A DNA stretch of 64,000 bases. It comes from Planctomycetota bacterium. Lineage in GTDB: Bacteria; Planctomycetota; UBA1135; GCA-002686595. The notes below the pieces were generated by a model. It did no database searches, was not told where the DNA came from, and worked only from the letters and a program-made list of their open reading frames with translations. A program made the translations under genes and the position numbers. The stretch spans positions 1-64,000 of the forward strand of contig JAKLKU010000003.1 in NCBI GenBank assembly GCA_023150475.1, read 5' to 3'. Shown here one piece after another: positions 9,083 through 18,634 of the stretch (position 1 is the stretch's first letter; each line of letters starts with the position of its first letter).

Positions 9083-9645
9083 CGGAGTCACTCGAATCGT
9101 CGGTCGTGCGTCAGCGGTTTCGCGACGCCGGCCGCGCGGCTCCCGCTTCGGAAGCCGTTCCTCCGCTTCGCCGACGTCGAGTCGTCAACGTATCAGGGGC
9201 TCGTTCGATCGCTGCCCCGGAGAGCCTTCGCCGAAGAGCGCAAAGCGTGTCGACACAATGCGCACGCGACGCGCCACGACCGATTCGAAGGCGCGTCCGC
9301 GTTCGTGCAACGCGCTCGAGCGGTGGCGACGGCGTTCGGCGGCGCGTGGTTGCTCGAGCGCAATTGCGTGCGCGAGCTGCGAGCCGAACGTGTCGCGCGT
9401 GATCGTAAGACGTCGCCGCCGTTCGTTCGGGGCGCAACGATCGCCTCGTGTGATCCGGTTTGCGAGTGCGTCGCGGCGCAGCACGTCGCGGCGCGCCGGC
9501 TCGCTGCTTACGCCGAGGTGCGTAGTCCGCTACGGCGACGGCGCTCGCTCCAGACGTTTCGGTGCGTAGGAGTGCGCGCCACGCGAACGGGGACTCGACG
9601 CGTGAACACCGGTGGCGTCGCGAATCCGAGTTAGCATCTGCATTC
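9083..9645. other. Divergent intergenic region, no gene recognised
   Basis: This 563-bp stretch lies between divergent genes. Short frames exist on both strands but none has a recognisable domain or ribosome binding site. A TAGCAT box (9632-9637) sits at its right end. I see no strong repeat or hairpin. Confidence 0.4.
9632..9637 (+). promoter_or_regulatory. Putative -10 box, leaderless start
   Basis: TAGCAT ends 8 nt before the GTG at 9646. No Shine-Dalgarno sequence is present. The spacing is what a leaderless mRNA would show. Confidence 0.35.
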
Positions 9646-11004
9646 GTGGCCCGGCTCCAAGTCGTATGCGGGCTGATCGCTCGTCGACTGCTCGCGCTCG
9701 TCCTCGGGTTCCTGCTCGCCTTCGTGCTGCTGGAGTTCGCGCTCCAGTTGAGCGCGAACTTCGTTCGTGGCGATCGTGCCGGCGAAGGCGACGGGAGTTG
9801 CTTCGCCTTGTGCGTCGGAGACTCGAACACGTTCGGACTGAACGTGCCGAAGGAACTCGCCTATCCGGCGCAACTCGAACGACTGCTGCGCGACCGAGGC
9901 GCCTCGCCGGCCCGCGTCGTCAATCGCGGAGTGCCGGGGAAACCAACGTGGATCGTCGACGCGGAACTCGCGACCGATCTCGATCGATTTCGTCCGCGCG
10001 TGCTGTTGATCCTGTGTGGCGTGAACGACCGCAATCTGATTCGGCCCGAGGATCGACTCGACGATTGGCTGGCGCGTTCGCGCGCGGTCAACTTGCTGCG
10101 GCGGACTTGGAAGAACACGCAGGAACACTTCGAGGCTCACGCCGTCGAGCCGCGCAATCGGATGGCGGCCTCCGCGGTCGAATCGGTGGCGCCCGCGCTC
10201 TCGCGACTGCGTTTCGCGGATCGCCAGAACGAAGATCGCTCGTTCCTGATGCACTTCGGCAACCCTTCGAAGGAGCAGGTCGCGCTGTGGATTCGGGAGG
10301 ACCTCGCGCACATCGCCACGAGAGCGCGCGCCGCCGGAGCGCTGCCGATCGTGTGTCTGTACTTCGAGGACAACAACACGTTCGCACCGATCAACGCGGC
10401 ACTCGGGGAGTCGGCACGCGACCTCGGCCTGTTGCTCTTCGATCCGCGCCCGGCGTTCGCTCGAGCGCTCGCACGTGTCGATCGCAGTCACCTCGTCTTC
10501 CCGGACTGCCACCTGAAGCCTCCGGGCTACGCGATCCTCGCGCGGCTGCTCGTGAACTTCGCCGTCGAAGCCGGCGTGCTCGCCGGCCCTTCGATCGAAG
10601 ACGTCTTCGAGCCGTTGAACGGAATCCCGGCGCGGGCCCCGCGCGTGAGTCCGTGGATCGAAGGCGGCGTGACGAAAGGTGTCGAAGTCTCCTACTTGCC
10701 CGGGCTCAAGGCGCAGTTGCTGTTGTCGTCGCACGACGGACTCACGCACGTCCGCTTCCAGGGCACCGTGATCATCTCGCTCCAGAACGAATCGTCTGCG
10801 CAACTGCCGATCGACGCGGACGAGAGCTTCCGCGCGGCGTTGGCGCGCTCGCAAGCCTTCACCGTCGTGCTCGGCGACGACGGCACCGCCCGCATCCCGA
10901 TCCCGAGCGAGTTGCTCGCGCACGAACGCGTGTTCGCGATGGTCGCGTTCATCGACGACGAGCCCGAGATCACCGCGGTGTCCCAGCGGCTCGCACTGCG
11001 CTGA
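9646..11004 (+). CDS. Membrane-anchored SGNH/GDSL-family hydrolase
   Basis: The protein has 452 residues from the GTG at 9646. An N-terminal hydrophobic helix (about residues 14-36) follows two arginines and would anchor it. The SGNH blocks are visible: GDSNTFG (58-64, nucleophile S60), the glycine of NRGVPG, GVND (125-128) and a terminal DCHLKPPGYAI with the Asp/His pair (D287, H289). About 120 residues after the catalytic domain form a beta-rich tail of unknown role. Members of this superfamily remove or transfer acyl groups on glycans or lipids; the substrate here is not evident. An ATG at 9562 gives a longer form, but the extra residues are Arg-rich and unlike a leader, and a -10-like box lies just before the GTG. 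Convergent with the malic enzyme gene. Confidence 0.75.
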   Translation: MARLQVVCGLIARRLLALVLGFLLAFVLLEFALQLSANFVRGDRAGEGDGSCFALCVGDSNTFGLNVPKELAYPAQLERLLRDRGASPARVVNRGVPGKPTWIVDAELATDLDRFRPRVLLILCGVNDRNLIRPEDRLDDWLARSRAVNLLRRTWKNTQEHFEAHAVEPRNRMAASAVESVAPALSRLRFADRQNEDRSFLMHFGNPSKEQVALWIREDLAHIATRARAAGALPIVCLYFEDNNTFAPINAALGESARDLGLLLFDPRPAFARALARVDRSHLVFPDCHLKPPGYAILARLLVNFAVEAGVLAGPSIEDVFEPLNGIPARAPRVSPWIEGGVTKGVEVSYLPGLKAQLLLSSHDGLTHVRFQGTVIISLQNESSAQLPIDADESFRAALARSQAFTVVLGDDGTARIPIPSELLAHERVFAMVAFIDDEPEITAVSQRLALR

Positions 11005-11010
11005 CTCCAC

Positions 11011-11028
11011 TCGACGCGCGCGCGTCGA
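11011..11028. terminator. Perfect dyad between convergent genes
   Basis: TCGACGCGCGCGCGTCGA is fully self-complementary and can form a 7-bp stem with a 4-nt loop. It lies 7 nt after one stop codon and 10 nt from the other. There is no T-tract, so a terminator role is inferred from position. Confidence 0.35.
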
Positions 11029-11037
11029 AGCGCACGG

Positions 11038-12843
11038 TCACCCGCGCACGCCGCGTGATTCGTTGTCGCTGCGGACTAGAGGAACGTACGCGGGATCCCA
11101 GATCGACGCGCGCACCAGCGGTTCGACGTCTTCGTCGGGAATTCGTCGGCCGAGGTCGTGCTCGCTCGCGTGGCGCACGATCGCGCACGCGATCTCGAAG
11201 CTGACGCGCCGCAGTTCGCTCTGGCTCGGATAGATCGCGCCCCGCGCGAGCCGTTCGGCGCTCACCGAACGCGCAAGTGTCGCCGACGCGACGTGGAACA
11301 TCTCGTTCGTGATCTCGCGCGCCTCTGCGATCGCCGCGCCGAGCCCGAGGCCGGGGAAGATGAAGACGTTGTTGGCTTGGCCGATCACGTGCCGGCGACC
11401 TTGGTGGAGCACGTCTTCGAACGGGCTGCCCGTCGCGACGAGCGCGCGGCCTCCGCTCCACGAAAGCGCCTCCGCGGGCGTGCATTCCGCTTTGCTGGTC
11501 GGATTCGAGAGCGGTAGCACGAGCGGTCGTTCGACGTGCTTCGCGACTTCTTCGACGATCTCGCGCGTGAACGTCCCGGCTCTCGCCGTCGCGCCCACGA
11601 GCATCGTCGGTTTCATCGCCCGCGCGACTTCGACCGGAGAGAGAGCGCGGGTCGCATCGATACCGTAGTGCGCCATCGCTGCGAGCGGCAGCGCGAGTTC
11701 GAGCTTGTGCGGCTCGTCGATGCGCTGCCCTTCGTGCAGGAAACCGCGGCTGTCGAACGCCGCCATCGAGTGCCGGATCACTTCGTCGTCCGCTCCGTCC
11801 GCGCGCATCGCGAGCGCAGCGAGCCGCGCGATGCCGGTGCACGCTTCGCCGGCGCCGAGGAACAGGATGCGTTGGTCGGCCATCCGCTGCCCCGTGATGC
11901 GCAGCGATGCGAGCATGCCCGCGACCGTGACGCTCGCCGTGCCCTGGATGTCGTCGTTGAACGACGGGATGCGGCGGCGATAGCGCTCGAGCAACGTGAA
12001 CGCACGGTCCTTGTGGAAGTCCTCCCACTGCAGCACGGCTTTCGGGAACACTTCGCGCACGGCGCGCACGAAAGCTTCGACGAACTCGTCGTAGGCACGG
12101 CCGCGCAGCCGCCGCTTCGGATAGCCGAGGTAGAGCGGATCGGCGAGCAGTTCGGCGTTGTCGGTGCCCACGTCGAGGCTGATCGGGAGGCACTTCGACG
12201 GATGCAAGCCGGCGCCCGCGACGTAGAGCGCGAGCTTGCCGATCGGGATGCCCATGCCGCCGCAGCCTTGGTCGCCGAGCCCGAGGATGCGCTCGTTGTC
12301 GGTGACGACGATCAGCCGCACGTCTTTCGTCGGCGCGTTGCGCAGCACGGTAGGGATGTCGTCGAGGTCGTCGGGCGTGATCCAGAGCCCACGCGCGGAA
12401 CGGTAGATGTGGCTGAACTTCTGGCACGCTTCGCCGACGGTCGGCGTGTAGACGATCGGCATCAGCTCGGCGACGTGATCGACGAGCACGCGGTAGAAGA
12501 GCACCTCGTTGCGGTCCTGCAGACTCGCGAGCCCGATGTAGCGCTCGAGCGGCGTCGCCTTCGCTCGGATCTGATCGATCGCGGCGGCGGCCTGTTCCTC
12601 CAGCGTCGTGACACGGTACGGCAACATGCCGTGTAGCCGCAGCGAGCGCCGCTGCTCGCGGTCGAACGACGTGCCTTGGTTGGTCGAGGGATTGTCGAGC
12701 AGCCAGACGCCGCTCTTCTTGGTCTCGATCGAAGTGGGCGCGGACAGTTCTTCGAGTGGATGCGTCAGCATGGCGTGACCGTAGGTCGCCCGTGGGACTC
12801 GCTCCATGGGCACGTCGCCCCACGCCATTCGGAGCCGCGGCAT
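11038..12843 (-). CDS. maeA: NAD(P)-dependent malic enzyme
   Basis: Malic enzyme decarboxylates malate oxidatively to pyruvate. The protein (601 residues from this start) shows the long bacterial/mitochondrial layout: YIGLASLQDRNE, IVYTPTVGEACQKFS, LIVVTDNERILGLGDQG, the metal-binding block WEDFHKDRAF, FNDDIQGTASVTVAG and the dinucleotide-binding ILFLGAGEACTGIA. The C-terminal part has PLSNPTSKAECTPAEAL and NNVFIFPGLGLG. The family's usual length is about 540-570 residues. I use the ATG at 12841-12843 because CGAGGG lies 4-5 nt upstream. The ATG at 12769-12771, just before LTHPLEEL, would fit the family length better and remains possible. Cofactor choice (NAD or NADP) is not decided. Confidence 0.93.
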   Translation of the reverse strand: MPRLRMAWGDVPMERVPRATYGHAMLTHPLEELSAPTSIETKKSGVWLLDNPSTNQGTSFDREQRRSLRLHGMLPYRVTTLEEQAAAAIDQIRAKATPLERYIGLASLQDRNEVLFYRVLVDHVAELMPIVYTPTVGEACQKFSHIYRSARGLWITPDDLDDIPTVLRNAPTKDVRLIVVTDNERILGLGDQGCGGMGIPIGKLALYVAGAGLHPSKCLPISLDVGTDNAELLADPLYLGYPKRRLRGRAYDEFVEAFVRAVREVFPKAVLQWEDFHKDRAFTLLERYRRRIPSFNDDIQGTASVTVAGMLASLRITGQRMADQRILFLGAGEACTGIARLAALAMRADGADDEVIRHSMAAFDSRGFLHEGQRIDEPHKLELALPLAAMAHYGIDATRALSPVEVARAMKPTMLVGATARAGTFTREIVEEVAKHVERPLVLPLSNPTSKAECTPAEALSWSGGRALVATGSPFEDVLHQGRRHVIGQANNVFIFPGLGLGAAIAEAREITNEMFHVASATLARSVSAERLARGAIYPSQSELRRVSFEIACAIVRHASEHDLGRRIPDEDVEPLVRASIWDPAYVPLVRSDNESRGVRG

Positions 12844-12906
12844 GCGCCCTCGAATCGTCGCCGCCACCGCTCGGAACGCGCGCGACCTACGCCGGAGTGC
12901 GATCGA

Positions 12907-12995
12907 CGCACCACGCCCCGTCTGCAAAGATCGCGCTCACCCGAAACGGTTGCACCTCCGCGCGGATTTCCTGTCCAGCGACGGGTGGCAGTAGG
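12907..12995 (-). repeat. Dispersed about 90-bp repeat, copy 2
   Basis: On the minus strand it contains CTACTGCCACCCGTCG and then GGAAATCCGCGCGGAGGTGC. Its plus strand reads LHLRADFLSSDGWQ and a stop in the frame shared by the family. It lies between the malic enzyme start and a small membrane-protein gene; unlike copies 1, 4 and 5 it does not follow a stop codon. The distal third (toward 12907) is the most diverged. Confidence 0.5.
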
Positions 12996-13078
12996 GCCGC
13001 GGGCGCGCAGCGCGTGCTTCTCGGACTCGATCGTCAGGGTCTTCGCGTTCCGTTCCCCCGCTTCCCACGGAGTCGAAC

Positions 13079-13720
13079 ATGTCCGAGAACTCGCCCGCAG
13101 CCGATCCCGCGTCCGCCGATCGAGTCTGCGCTCCCGACGATCACGTCCGGCCGCAGAAGGACTGCGCCCTGTGCCAAGGACCGACCTGCGCCCACTGCGG
13201 TGGGCTCGCGAACGGTCAGCGTGTCTGCGCGAGTTGTTACGCCAAGCTCGAGGCTGGCCTCGCCGCGGAGGCGACCAACACGTCGGCGATGCTCGGCGCT
13301 TGGGGCGGAGGCTTGCTCGGTGCGCTGGTAGGCGGCGGAGTGTGGGCGCTCGTCGCCGTCGCGCTCGACCTCGAGATCGGCTACCTCGCGATCGGAGTCG
13401 GGTTCGTCGCGGGTTGGGGCGTGCACCTCGGCGCGAAGAAGCGCAAAGGGCGCGTGCTCCAGGTCGTCTCGGTGATCTGCGCGTTGCTCGGACTCGTGCT
13501 CGGCAAGTACTTCATCGTCGCCGCGGTCATCGTGTCGGAACAGCCCGAGCTCGCGTCGTGGTACTTCGACCCGGTGATCCTGCAGATCTTCACAGACAAC
13601 GTGACCGAGTTCTTCTCCGGGTTCGACTTGCTCTGGTGCGTGCTCGCGCTCGGTGCCGCGGTGAAGGTCAACGCGGGTGAGGAGAAGACGCTCGTCCCGC
13701 CGCGTGGCGCGACGGCGTGA
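13079..13720 (+). CDS. Membrane protein with N-terminal Cys-pair (zinc-ribbon-like) motif
   Basis: The 213-residue protein starts at an ATG with GGAG about 8 nt upstream. Residues about 29-56 hold [14 protein letters not shown] and then VCASC, three Cys pairs suited to metal binding. Hydrophobic segments follow ([46 protein letters not shown] and a last one before the C-terminus), so it is probably an inner-membrane protein with four helices. I do not recognise the family and assign no function. It lies upstream of, and on the same strand as, the acetyl-CoA synthetase gene, with a 154-bp gap that contains its own putative -10 box, so co-transcription is uncertain. Confidence 0.75.
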   Translation: MSENSPAADPASADRVCAPDDHVRPQKDCALCQGPTCAHCGGLANGQRVCASCYAKLEAGLAAEATNTSAMLGAWGGGLLGALVGGGVWALVAVALDLEIGYLAIGVGFVAGWGVHLGAKKRKGRVLQVVSVICALLGLVLGKYFIVAAVIVSEQPELASWYFDPVILQIFTDNVTEFFSGFDLLWCVLALGAAVKVNAGEEKTLVPPRGATA

Positions 13721-13806
13721 GACCGGAACCTGCGCACCGAACGGGCGACCACGCTCGAAGCGCACCGCGCCGCCGGAGACGACTGGCGGCGCGCCGGCGC
13801 CACGGC

Positions 13807-13812
13807 TAGTTT
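13807..13812 (+). promoter_or_regulatory. Putative -10 box of acs
   Basis: TAGTTT in the context GCTAGTTTC, 62 nt before the GTG start. It fits the G-pyrimidine-TANNNT pattern seen before other genes here. Confidence 0.25.
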
Positions 13813-13874
13813 CGCGCGACCGACGCGCGTTGGGCGGATTCCACCGCCGTCGCGAACGTCGGAGGAGCCCAGTC

Positions 13875-15830
13875 GTGTCCCAAGACATCTATCCGGTCAA
13901 ACCGCACGTCAAGGATCGCGCGCACGTCCACTCGTTGCAGCAGTACGAGCGCATGTACCGCCAGTCGCTCGAGGATCCCGAGCGCTTCTGGTCGGAACAC
14001 GCGAAAGCGATCGACTGGTTCCATCCGTGGACGACGGTCTTCGACGCCGACTACGAGGAAGTCGACTTCGCGTGGTTCTCCGGCGGACGCCTCAACGCCT
14101 GCTACAACTGCGTCGACCGTCACCTCGAGAAGCGCGGGGAGCAGACGGCGCTCCTCTGGGCCGCCGACGAGCCGGGCGTCTATCGCCACATCTCTTATCG
14201 CGAGCTCAAACACAACGTCTGCCGGCTCGCGAACGTGTTGCTCGCCCACGGCGTGAAGAAGGGCGACCGCGTCTGCATCTACATGCCGATGATCCCCGAG
14301 ACGGTCTACGCGATGCTCGCTTGCGCGCGCATCGGCGCCGTGCACTCGGTCGTGTTCGGGGGCTTCTCGGCAGAGTCGCTGCGTGATCGCATCGTCGACG
14401 CACGCTGCAAGGTCCTGATCACGGCGAACGAAGGCTTGCGCGGCGGGCGCAAGATCGCGCTCAAGGCGATCGCGGATCGTGCGATCGAAGGCATGGACAT
14501 GGTCGAGACCGTGCTCGTCGCGCGTCGCACCGAAACGCAGGTGCCGATGCAGAGCGGCCGCGATCACTGGCTCGACGAAGAGATGAAGAAACACCGCTCA
14601 ACGTGCACGGTCGCGTGGATGGGCGCCGAAGATCCGCTCTTCATCCTCTACACGTCGGGTTCGACCGGGAAACCGAAGGGCCTGATGCACACGACCGGCG
14701 GTTACATGGTGTACGCCGCGTTCACGCACAAACTCGTGTTCGACTACCACGACGGCGACATCTACTGCTGCGCGGCCGACGTCGGGTGGATCACGGGGCA
14801 CAGCTACATCGTCTACGGGCCGCTCGCGAACGGCGCGACGACGGTGATGTTCGAATCGACGCCGACGTATCCCGATCCGGGTCGTTACTGGCGCATGGTC
14901 GACGACCTCGGCATCAACATCTTCTACACGGCGCCGACGGCGTTGCGCGCGATCGCGCAAGCGGGCAACGAGCCCGTGAAGCGTTACTCGCGCAAGTCGT
15001 TGCGTCTGCTCGGCTCGGTCGGCGAGCCGATCAATCCCGAGATCTGGCGGTGGTATCACGACGTCGTCGGCGACGGACGGTGCGCCGTCGTCGACACGTG
15101 GTGGCAGACGGAGACCGGCGGGATCCTGATCACGCCGCTGCCGGGCGTGACACCGACGAAACCGGGCAGCGCGACGCTGCCGTTCTTCGGCGTGAAACCG
15201 GTCGTGCTGAATCCGGAGAACGGCGCGTTGCTCGAAGGCAACGGCGTGTCGGGCGCGCTGTGTCTCGCGTCGCCGTGGCCGGGGCAAGCGCGCACGGTGT
15301 GGGGCGATCACCAACGCTTCAAGGAAACGTACTTCACGCAGTACAAGGGCTACTACTTCACCGGCGACGGCTGCACGCGCGACCAGGACGGTTACTACTG
15401 GATCACCGGCCGCATCGACGACGTGCTCAACGTCAGCGGCCACCGACTCGGCACGGCGGAAGTCGAAAGTGCGCTCGTCGCCCACGAAGCCGTCGCCGAG
15501 GCGGCCGTCGTCGGTTATCCGCACGACATCAAGGGCCAGGGCATCTACGCGTACGTGCTGCTCACGGCCGACTTCGCGAAGACGAAGCCGAGCGAGCTCG
15601 AAGGCGCGTTGAAGGAGCAGGTGCGACAGAAGATCGGCGGCTTCGCGACGCCGGACGTGATCCACGTCGCGCCGGGGCTGCCGAAGACGCGCTCCGGCAA
15701 GATCATGCGCCGCATCCTGCGCAAGATCGCCGCCGGCGAGTACACGGGCCTCGGCGACGTGACGACGCTCGCGGAGCCCGAAGTGGTCGACAAACTGATC
15801 GAGCAGCACCGCTCGCGCTCGAAGACCTGA
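13875..15830 (+). CDS. acs: Acetyl-CoA synthetase (AMP-forming)
   Basis: Activates acetate to acetyl-CoA through acetyl-AMP in the cytoplasm. The 651 residues match the usual length (about 650). Visible motifs are the P-loop-like [11 protein letters not shown], the acetate-pocket [48 protein letters not shown] and the C-terminal [11 protein letters not shown], whose lysine is the site of regulatory acetylation in this family. The GTG start at 13875 is chosen because GGAGGAGCCC lies just before it and residue 1 then aligns with family N-termini. The frame is open further upstream, without homology. Convergent with ppk2, with a strong hairpin between the genes. It could equally accept propionate at low efficiency, but the tryptophan in WWQTETG favours acetate. 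Confidence 0.97.
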   Translation: MSQDIYPVKPHVKDRAHVHSLQQYERMYRQSLEDPERFWSEHAKAIDWFHPWTTVFDADYEEVDFAWFSGGRLNACYNCVDRHLEKRGEQTALLWAADEPGVYRHISYRELKHNVCRLANVLLAHGVKKGDRVCIYMPMIPETVYAMLACARIGAVHSVVFGGFSAESLRDRIVDARCKVLITANEGLRGGRKIALKAIADRAIEGMDMVETVLVARRTETQVPMQSGRDHWLDEEMKKHRSTCTVAWMGAEDPLFILYTSGSTGKPKGLMHTTGGYMVYAAFTHKLVFDYHDGDIYCCAADVGWITGHSYIVYGPLANGATTVMFESTPTYPDPGRYWRMVDDLGINIFYTAPTALRAIAQAGNEPVKRYSRKSLRLLGSVGEPINPEIWRWYHDVVGDGRCAVVDTWWQTETGGILITPLPGVTPTKPGSATLPFFGVKPVVLNPENGALLEGNGVSGALCLASPWPGQARTVWGDHQRFKETYFTQYKGYYFTGDGCTRDQDGYYWITGRIDDVLNVSGHRLGTAEVESALVAHEAVAEAAVVGYPHDIKGQGIYAYVLLTADFAKTKPSELEGALKEQVRQKIGGFATPDVIHVAPGLPKTRSGKIMRRILRKIAAGEYTGLGDVTTLAEPEVVDKLIEQHRSRSKT

Positions 15831-15879
15831 CGAGCGCGACGAACGAACGCCGCCGGACCGCGGGTTCGGTCTCGAAGCT

Positions 15880-15907
15880 GCGGCGCGAGCGCTCGGGCTC
15901 GCGCCGC
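15880..15907. terminator. Strong hairpin between convergent acs and ppk2
   Basis: GCGGCGCGAGC (15880-15890) pairs perfectly with GCTCGCGCCGC (15897-15907) over a 6-nt loop, an 11-bp GC-rich stem. A weak T-run (GTTTC) follows on the plus strand. Position between two stop codons supports a bidirectional terminator. Confidence 0.6.
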
Positions 15908-15914
15908 GTGCGTT

Positions 15915-16760
15915 TCACGCGACCTTGGCGTTCGCGTGGCGCGACAAGAACGAGTTCTCGCCCTTCTCGAAGACGTCCTTGCCGCGGCCGACGATCTTCG
16001 GATCGAGCTCGCCGATGACGCCGACGTCCTTGTCGGGATAGTCGAGGCGATGCAGGACGTAGCGGATGCAGTTGATCCGCGCGCGCTTCTTGTCGTCGGA
16101 CTTGATCACCGTCCACGGCGCGTCCGCGGTGTCGGTGTGGAAGAACATCTCTTCCTTCGCTCGCGTGTAGTCGTCCCACTTGTCGAGCGACGCGAGGTCG
16201 ATCGGGCTCAGCTTCCACTGCTTGAGCGGATCGAACTGACGCTGTTCGAAACGCGCGCGCTGCTCCTCGCGCGACACCGAGAACCAGAATTTGATCAGGT
16301 GGAAACCGCTGTTGACCAGCATGCGCTCGAGCACCGGCGCCTGTCGCAGGAACTCGAGGTGCTCCTCGGGCGTGCAGAATCCCATCACGCGCTCGACGCC
16401 GGCGCGGTTGTACCAGGAGCGATCGAAGAACACGACTTCGCCGGCGCTCGGCAAGTGTTGGACGTAGCGTTGGAAGTACCACTGTCCGCGCTCGACTTCG
16501 GTCGGCTTCTCGAGCGCGACGACCTTCGCGCTGCGCGGGTTCAAGTGCTCCATGAAGCGCTTGATCGTGCCGCCCTTGCCGGCCGCGTCGCGCCCTTCGA
16601 AGAGCACGATCACTTTCTGCCGCTCGCGCTTCACCCAGCTCTGCAGCTTCAACAGCTCGACCTGCAGATCACCTTTGAGCGCTTCGTACTCCTTGCGCGG
16701 CATGCGCTGCGGCAACGGTGCGGGCGGTTCGATCGACGACGTGGTCCGGGATTCGGTCAT
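15915..16760 (-). CDS. ppk2: Polyphosphate kinase 2
   Basis: PPK2 enzymes transfer phosphate between polyphosphate and nucleotides. The 281-residue protein has the Walker A motif GRDAAGKGGT (56-65), the Walker B-like block FFDRSWYNR (111-119) and the family blocks YVQHLPSAGE, ERMLVNSGFHLIKFWFSVS and PIDLASLDKWDDYTRAKEEMF. Length and these motifs fit single-domain PPK2. Whether it favours ADP/GDP or AMP cannot be fixed by eye. I start at the ATG at 16758-16760 (MTESRTT); the longer frame upstream is Arg/Trp-rich and not family-like. Convergent with acs, with no operon partner seen upstream. Confidence 0.93.
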   Translation of the reverse strand: MTESRTTSSIEPPAPLPQRMPRKEYEALKGDLQVELLKLQSWVKRERQKVIVLFEGRDAAGKGGTIKRFMEHLNPRSAKVVALEKPTEVERGQWYFQRYVQHLPSAGEVVFFDRSWYNRAGVERVMGFCTPEEHLEFLRQAPVLERMLVNSGFHLIKFWFSVSREEQRARFEQRQFDPLKQWKLSPIDLASLDKWDDYTRAKEEMFFHTDTADAPWTVIKSDDKKRARINCIRYVLHRLDYPDKDVGVIGELDPKIVGRGKDVFEKGENSFLSRHANAKVA

Positions 16761-16955
16761 GGGGCGGGTGCTCGACGACAGGGGGCGCTCGAGGGCGACG
16801 GATCGCGGATGCGCTGACTCGCCTCGGAGCGGGCGCCACCATCGGTCGGCCCACGCGCCGAACTTCACTCCGAAGAGGTCGTACGACGAAGTCCGCAGTC
16901 GCTCGCTACGGCGTCGGACGCGCGTCGCAGTCGGAACGAACGTCCACGTCGAGCT

Positions 16956-17885
16956 TCACGGCTCGGCGAGCGGCAACGACAGATCCGGCTGCCGTCCGCT
17001 GCCGTCGAGTTCGAGCTGCTCGCGTGAGATGCCGAGCACGGCGTACGCGTTGTCGAAGTGATCGAGCATGCCGTGAAGCGTCACGCAGTGGATCCCGCGC
17101 TCGAACGCGTAGTTGCCCGAATGCTCGTGGCCGTTGATCCACGCCGCGACGCTCGGGTGGGCTGCGAGCAGGTCGAGCACTTCGTCCGCGTTCCAGAGCT
17201 CGTTGCCGTTCGCCGGACGCAGCGGGTAGTGGCAGAAGAGGAGCACGCGTTCGTGCGCCGCGTCGGCGCTGGCGAGTTCGCGCTCGAGCCACGCGAGCTG
17301 CTCGGCGCCCAATGCACCGCCCCATTCCGGCCGTCCCGCCGCGCGCGCGGCGTGCCATGCGCGCGACGCGACGTCGCGCGGACTCCCGCGTGGATGCGCG
17401 AGCAGACTGACGTCGTTGCCGTCGAGGATCACGAATCGCCACCCACGCTCGACGAAGCTCCGCCAGCGCGTCGGCACGCCCATGCGTGCGGGCACCAGCT
17501 CCTTCCGCGCGTCTTCGACCGAGAAATCGTGGTTGCCGAGCACGTGGTGATGCGGCGCGCGTGCTCGGTCGAGGATCGGCTCGACGACGTCGAAACTCCG
17601 CCAGTCGCGGTCGATGAAGTCGCCGAGGTGCACGACGAACACGAGTTCACGCGTGTCGAAGTCGTCGACGCAGTCGGCGAGCTTCTTCGGCGCCAAGCGA
17701 TACTGCCGTTCGCCGGCGGCGTCGGCATCGGCGTACTGGCAGTCGGCGATCAGTCCGATCTCGAAGGCCGAATCCGCGGCAGCCCGGCTCGTCGAGTGCG
17801 CTCCGTCCGACTCTCGCGCTGCGGTGCACGCAGCGAGCGCGAAAAGGAGCGAGTGCTTCGCGAGAAAACGCGCCGCTGCGCGCAT
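16956..17885 (-). CDS. Lipoprotein metallophosphoesterase, ADP-ribose/CDP-alcohol diphosphatase-like
   Basis: The 309-residue protein carries a lipobox (LAAC, Cys20) after a basic start, so it is probably a periplasmic lipoprotein. The calcineurin-like metal motifs are present: D-x-Q in GLIADCQYADAD, GDFID (88-92), GNHDF (117-121), H in FCHYPL and GHEHSGNY. The overall pattern (IADCQYADAD, HVLGNHDF, GAEQLAWL, LWNADEVLDLL, then GHEHSGNY) is that of the Mn-dependent ADP-ribose/CDP-alcohol diphosphatase family, which cleaves nucleotide diphosphate bonds. It is the last gene of a three-gene operon: its ATG follows the previous stop by 2 nt. An exported member of this family is unusual. Confidence 0.82.
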   Translation of the reverse strand: MRAAARFLAKHSLLFALAACTAARESDGAHSTSRAAADSAFEIGLIADCQYADADAAGERQYRLAPKKLADCVDDFDTRELVFVVHLGDFIDRDWRSFDVVEPILDRARAPHHHVLGNHDFSVEDARKELVPARMGVPTRWRSFVERGWRFVILDGNDVSLLAHPRGSPRDVASRAWHAARAAGRPEWGGALGAEQLAWLERELASADAAHERVLLFCHYPLRPANGNELWNADEVLDLLAAHPSVAAWINGHEHSGNYAFERGIHCVTLHGMLDHFDNAYAVLGISREQLELDGSGRQPDLSLPLAEP

Positions 17886-17887
17886 CG

Positions 17888-18634
17888 TCAGATCCCCATT
17901 TCGCTCTGGAGCCGCACACGCCAGTCGGCGAGCGTCGACTGCACGAAGTAGAGCCTGGTCCACGCTGTCCCGGTTTCGCCTGGCGCGAGCGGGCCGAAGC
18001 TCGACGCAGCGTGGATGCAGGAATACTCCATGTTCTGGAAGAGGAAGCTCGCGGGCTTCGACGCGACCGCGACCAGCCGAGCGCCATCGCGCGCTTGGAG
18101 CGCGAGCCAACTCTCGAGCACGGCGCTCGACGTCGCACCGAACTTGGCGACGAACGGGATCCCCGCGGCAGCCGGTCCGCCGACCACGCCATAGGCCTGG
18201 ATCGTCGGTCGCACGCTCCACGTGCGCGGCAACTGCACGAGGCGTTTGAAGCCCGTGCCGTCGCTCGACCAGATACGCACGCACTCGAAGTCGTTGACCG
18301 ACGGCGCGTGGAGGGAATTGAGGCAATTGAACGCAAAGCTCGTCGACCACACGCGGTCGCTGATGTTCTTCGCCGTGAACTGCAGATCGACGGTGTCGAA
18401 ACCCGGCGTGAGCACGATCTGGTAGTCGACTTCACGTTTGACGAGCCCCGTCGAACGCCAGACGCCGTTCGCCAGCTCGGTCCACGTGAACTGCGGGAAC
18501 CAGCACGCTTTCGCGCCGTCGCCGAGAGCTTCGGGCACGTTGAGGCGGAACGCGTCGCCGGGAAACAGCGGGACTTCGCTCAACGTCCCACCCATCGGTC
18601 CGAGATCGGGCGTGAAGCGGATCTGCGTGCTCAT
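17888..18634 (-). CDS. Conserved-looking protein of unknown function in SUMF1 operon
   Basis: The protein has 248 residues and no recognised domain. It is beta-rich with many aromatic residues (e.g. ACWFPQFTWTELANGVWRS, VDLQFTAKNISDRVW), which vaguely recalls sugar-mutarotase-like beta-sandwich proteins. I would not name it on that basis. No signal peptide is seen at this start. The ATG (18632-18634) overlaps the stop of the upstream SUMF1-like gene by 4 nt (ATGA), which implies translational coupling. The frame is open far upstream, but only as a shadow of that gene. Confidence 0.75.
   Translation of the reverse strand: MSTQIRFTPDLGPMGGTLSEVPLFPGDAFRLNVPEALGDGAKACWFPQFTWTELANGVWRSTGLVKREVDYQIVLTPGFDTVDLQFTAKNISDRVWSTSFAFNCLNSLHAPSVNDFECVRIWSSDGTGFKRLVQLPRTWSVRPTIQAYGVVGGPAAAGIPFVAKFGATSSAVLESWLALQARDGARLVAVASKPASFLFQNMEYSCIHAASSFGPLAPGETGTAWTRLYFVQSTLADWRVRLQSEMGI

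Noticed and set aside
6461..9634. Plus-strand ORF of 1057 codons opposite the lyase gene
   Set aside because: Arg/His/Val-rich shadow with no recognisable domain, while the opposite strand encodes two lyase folds.
11011..11028. Confident intrinsic terminator
   Set aside because: The dyad is perfect but has no T-tract and consists mainly of alternating CG, so it is listed only at low confidence.
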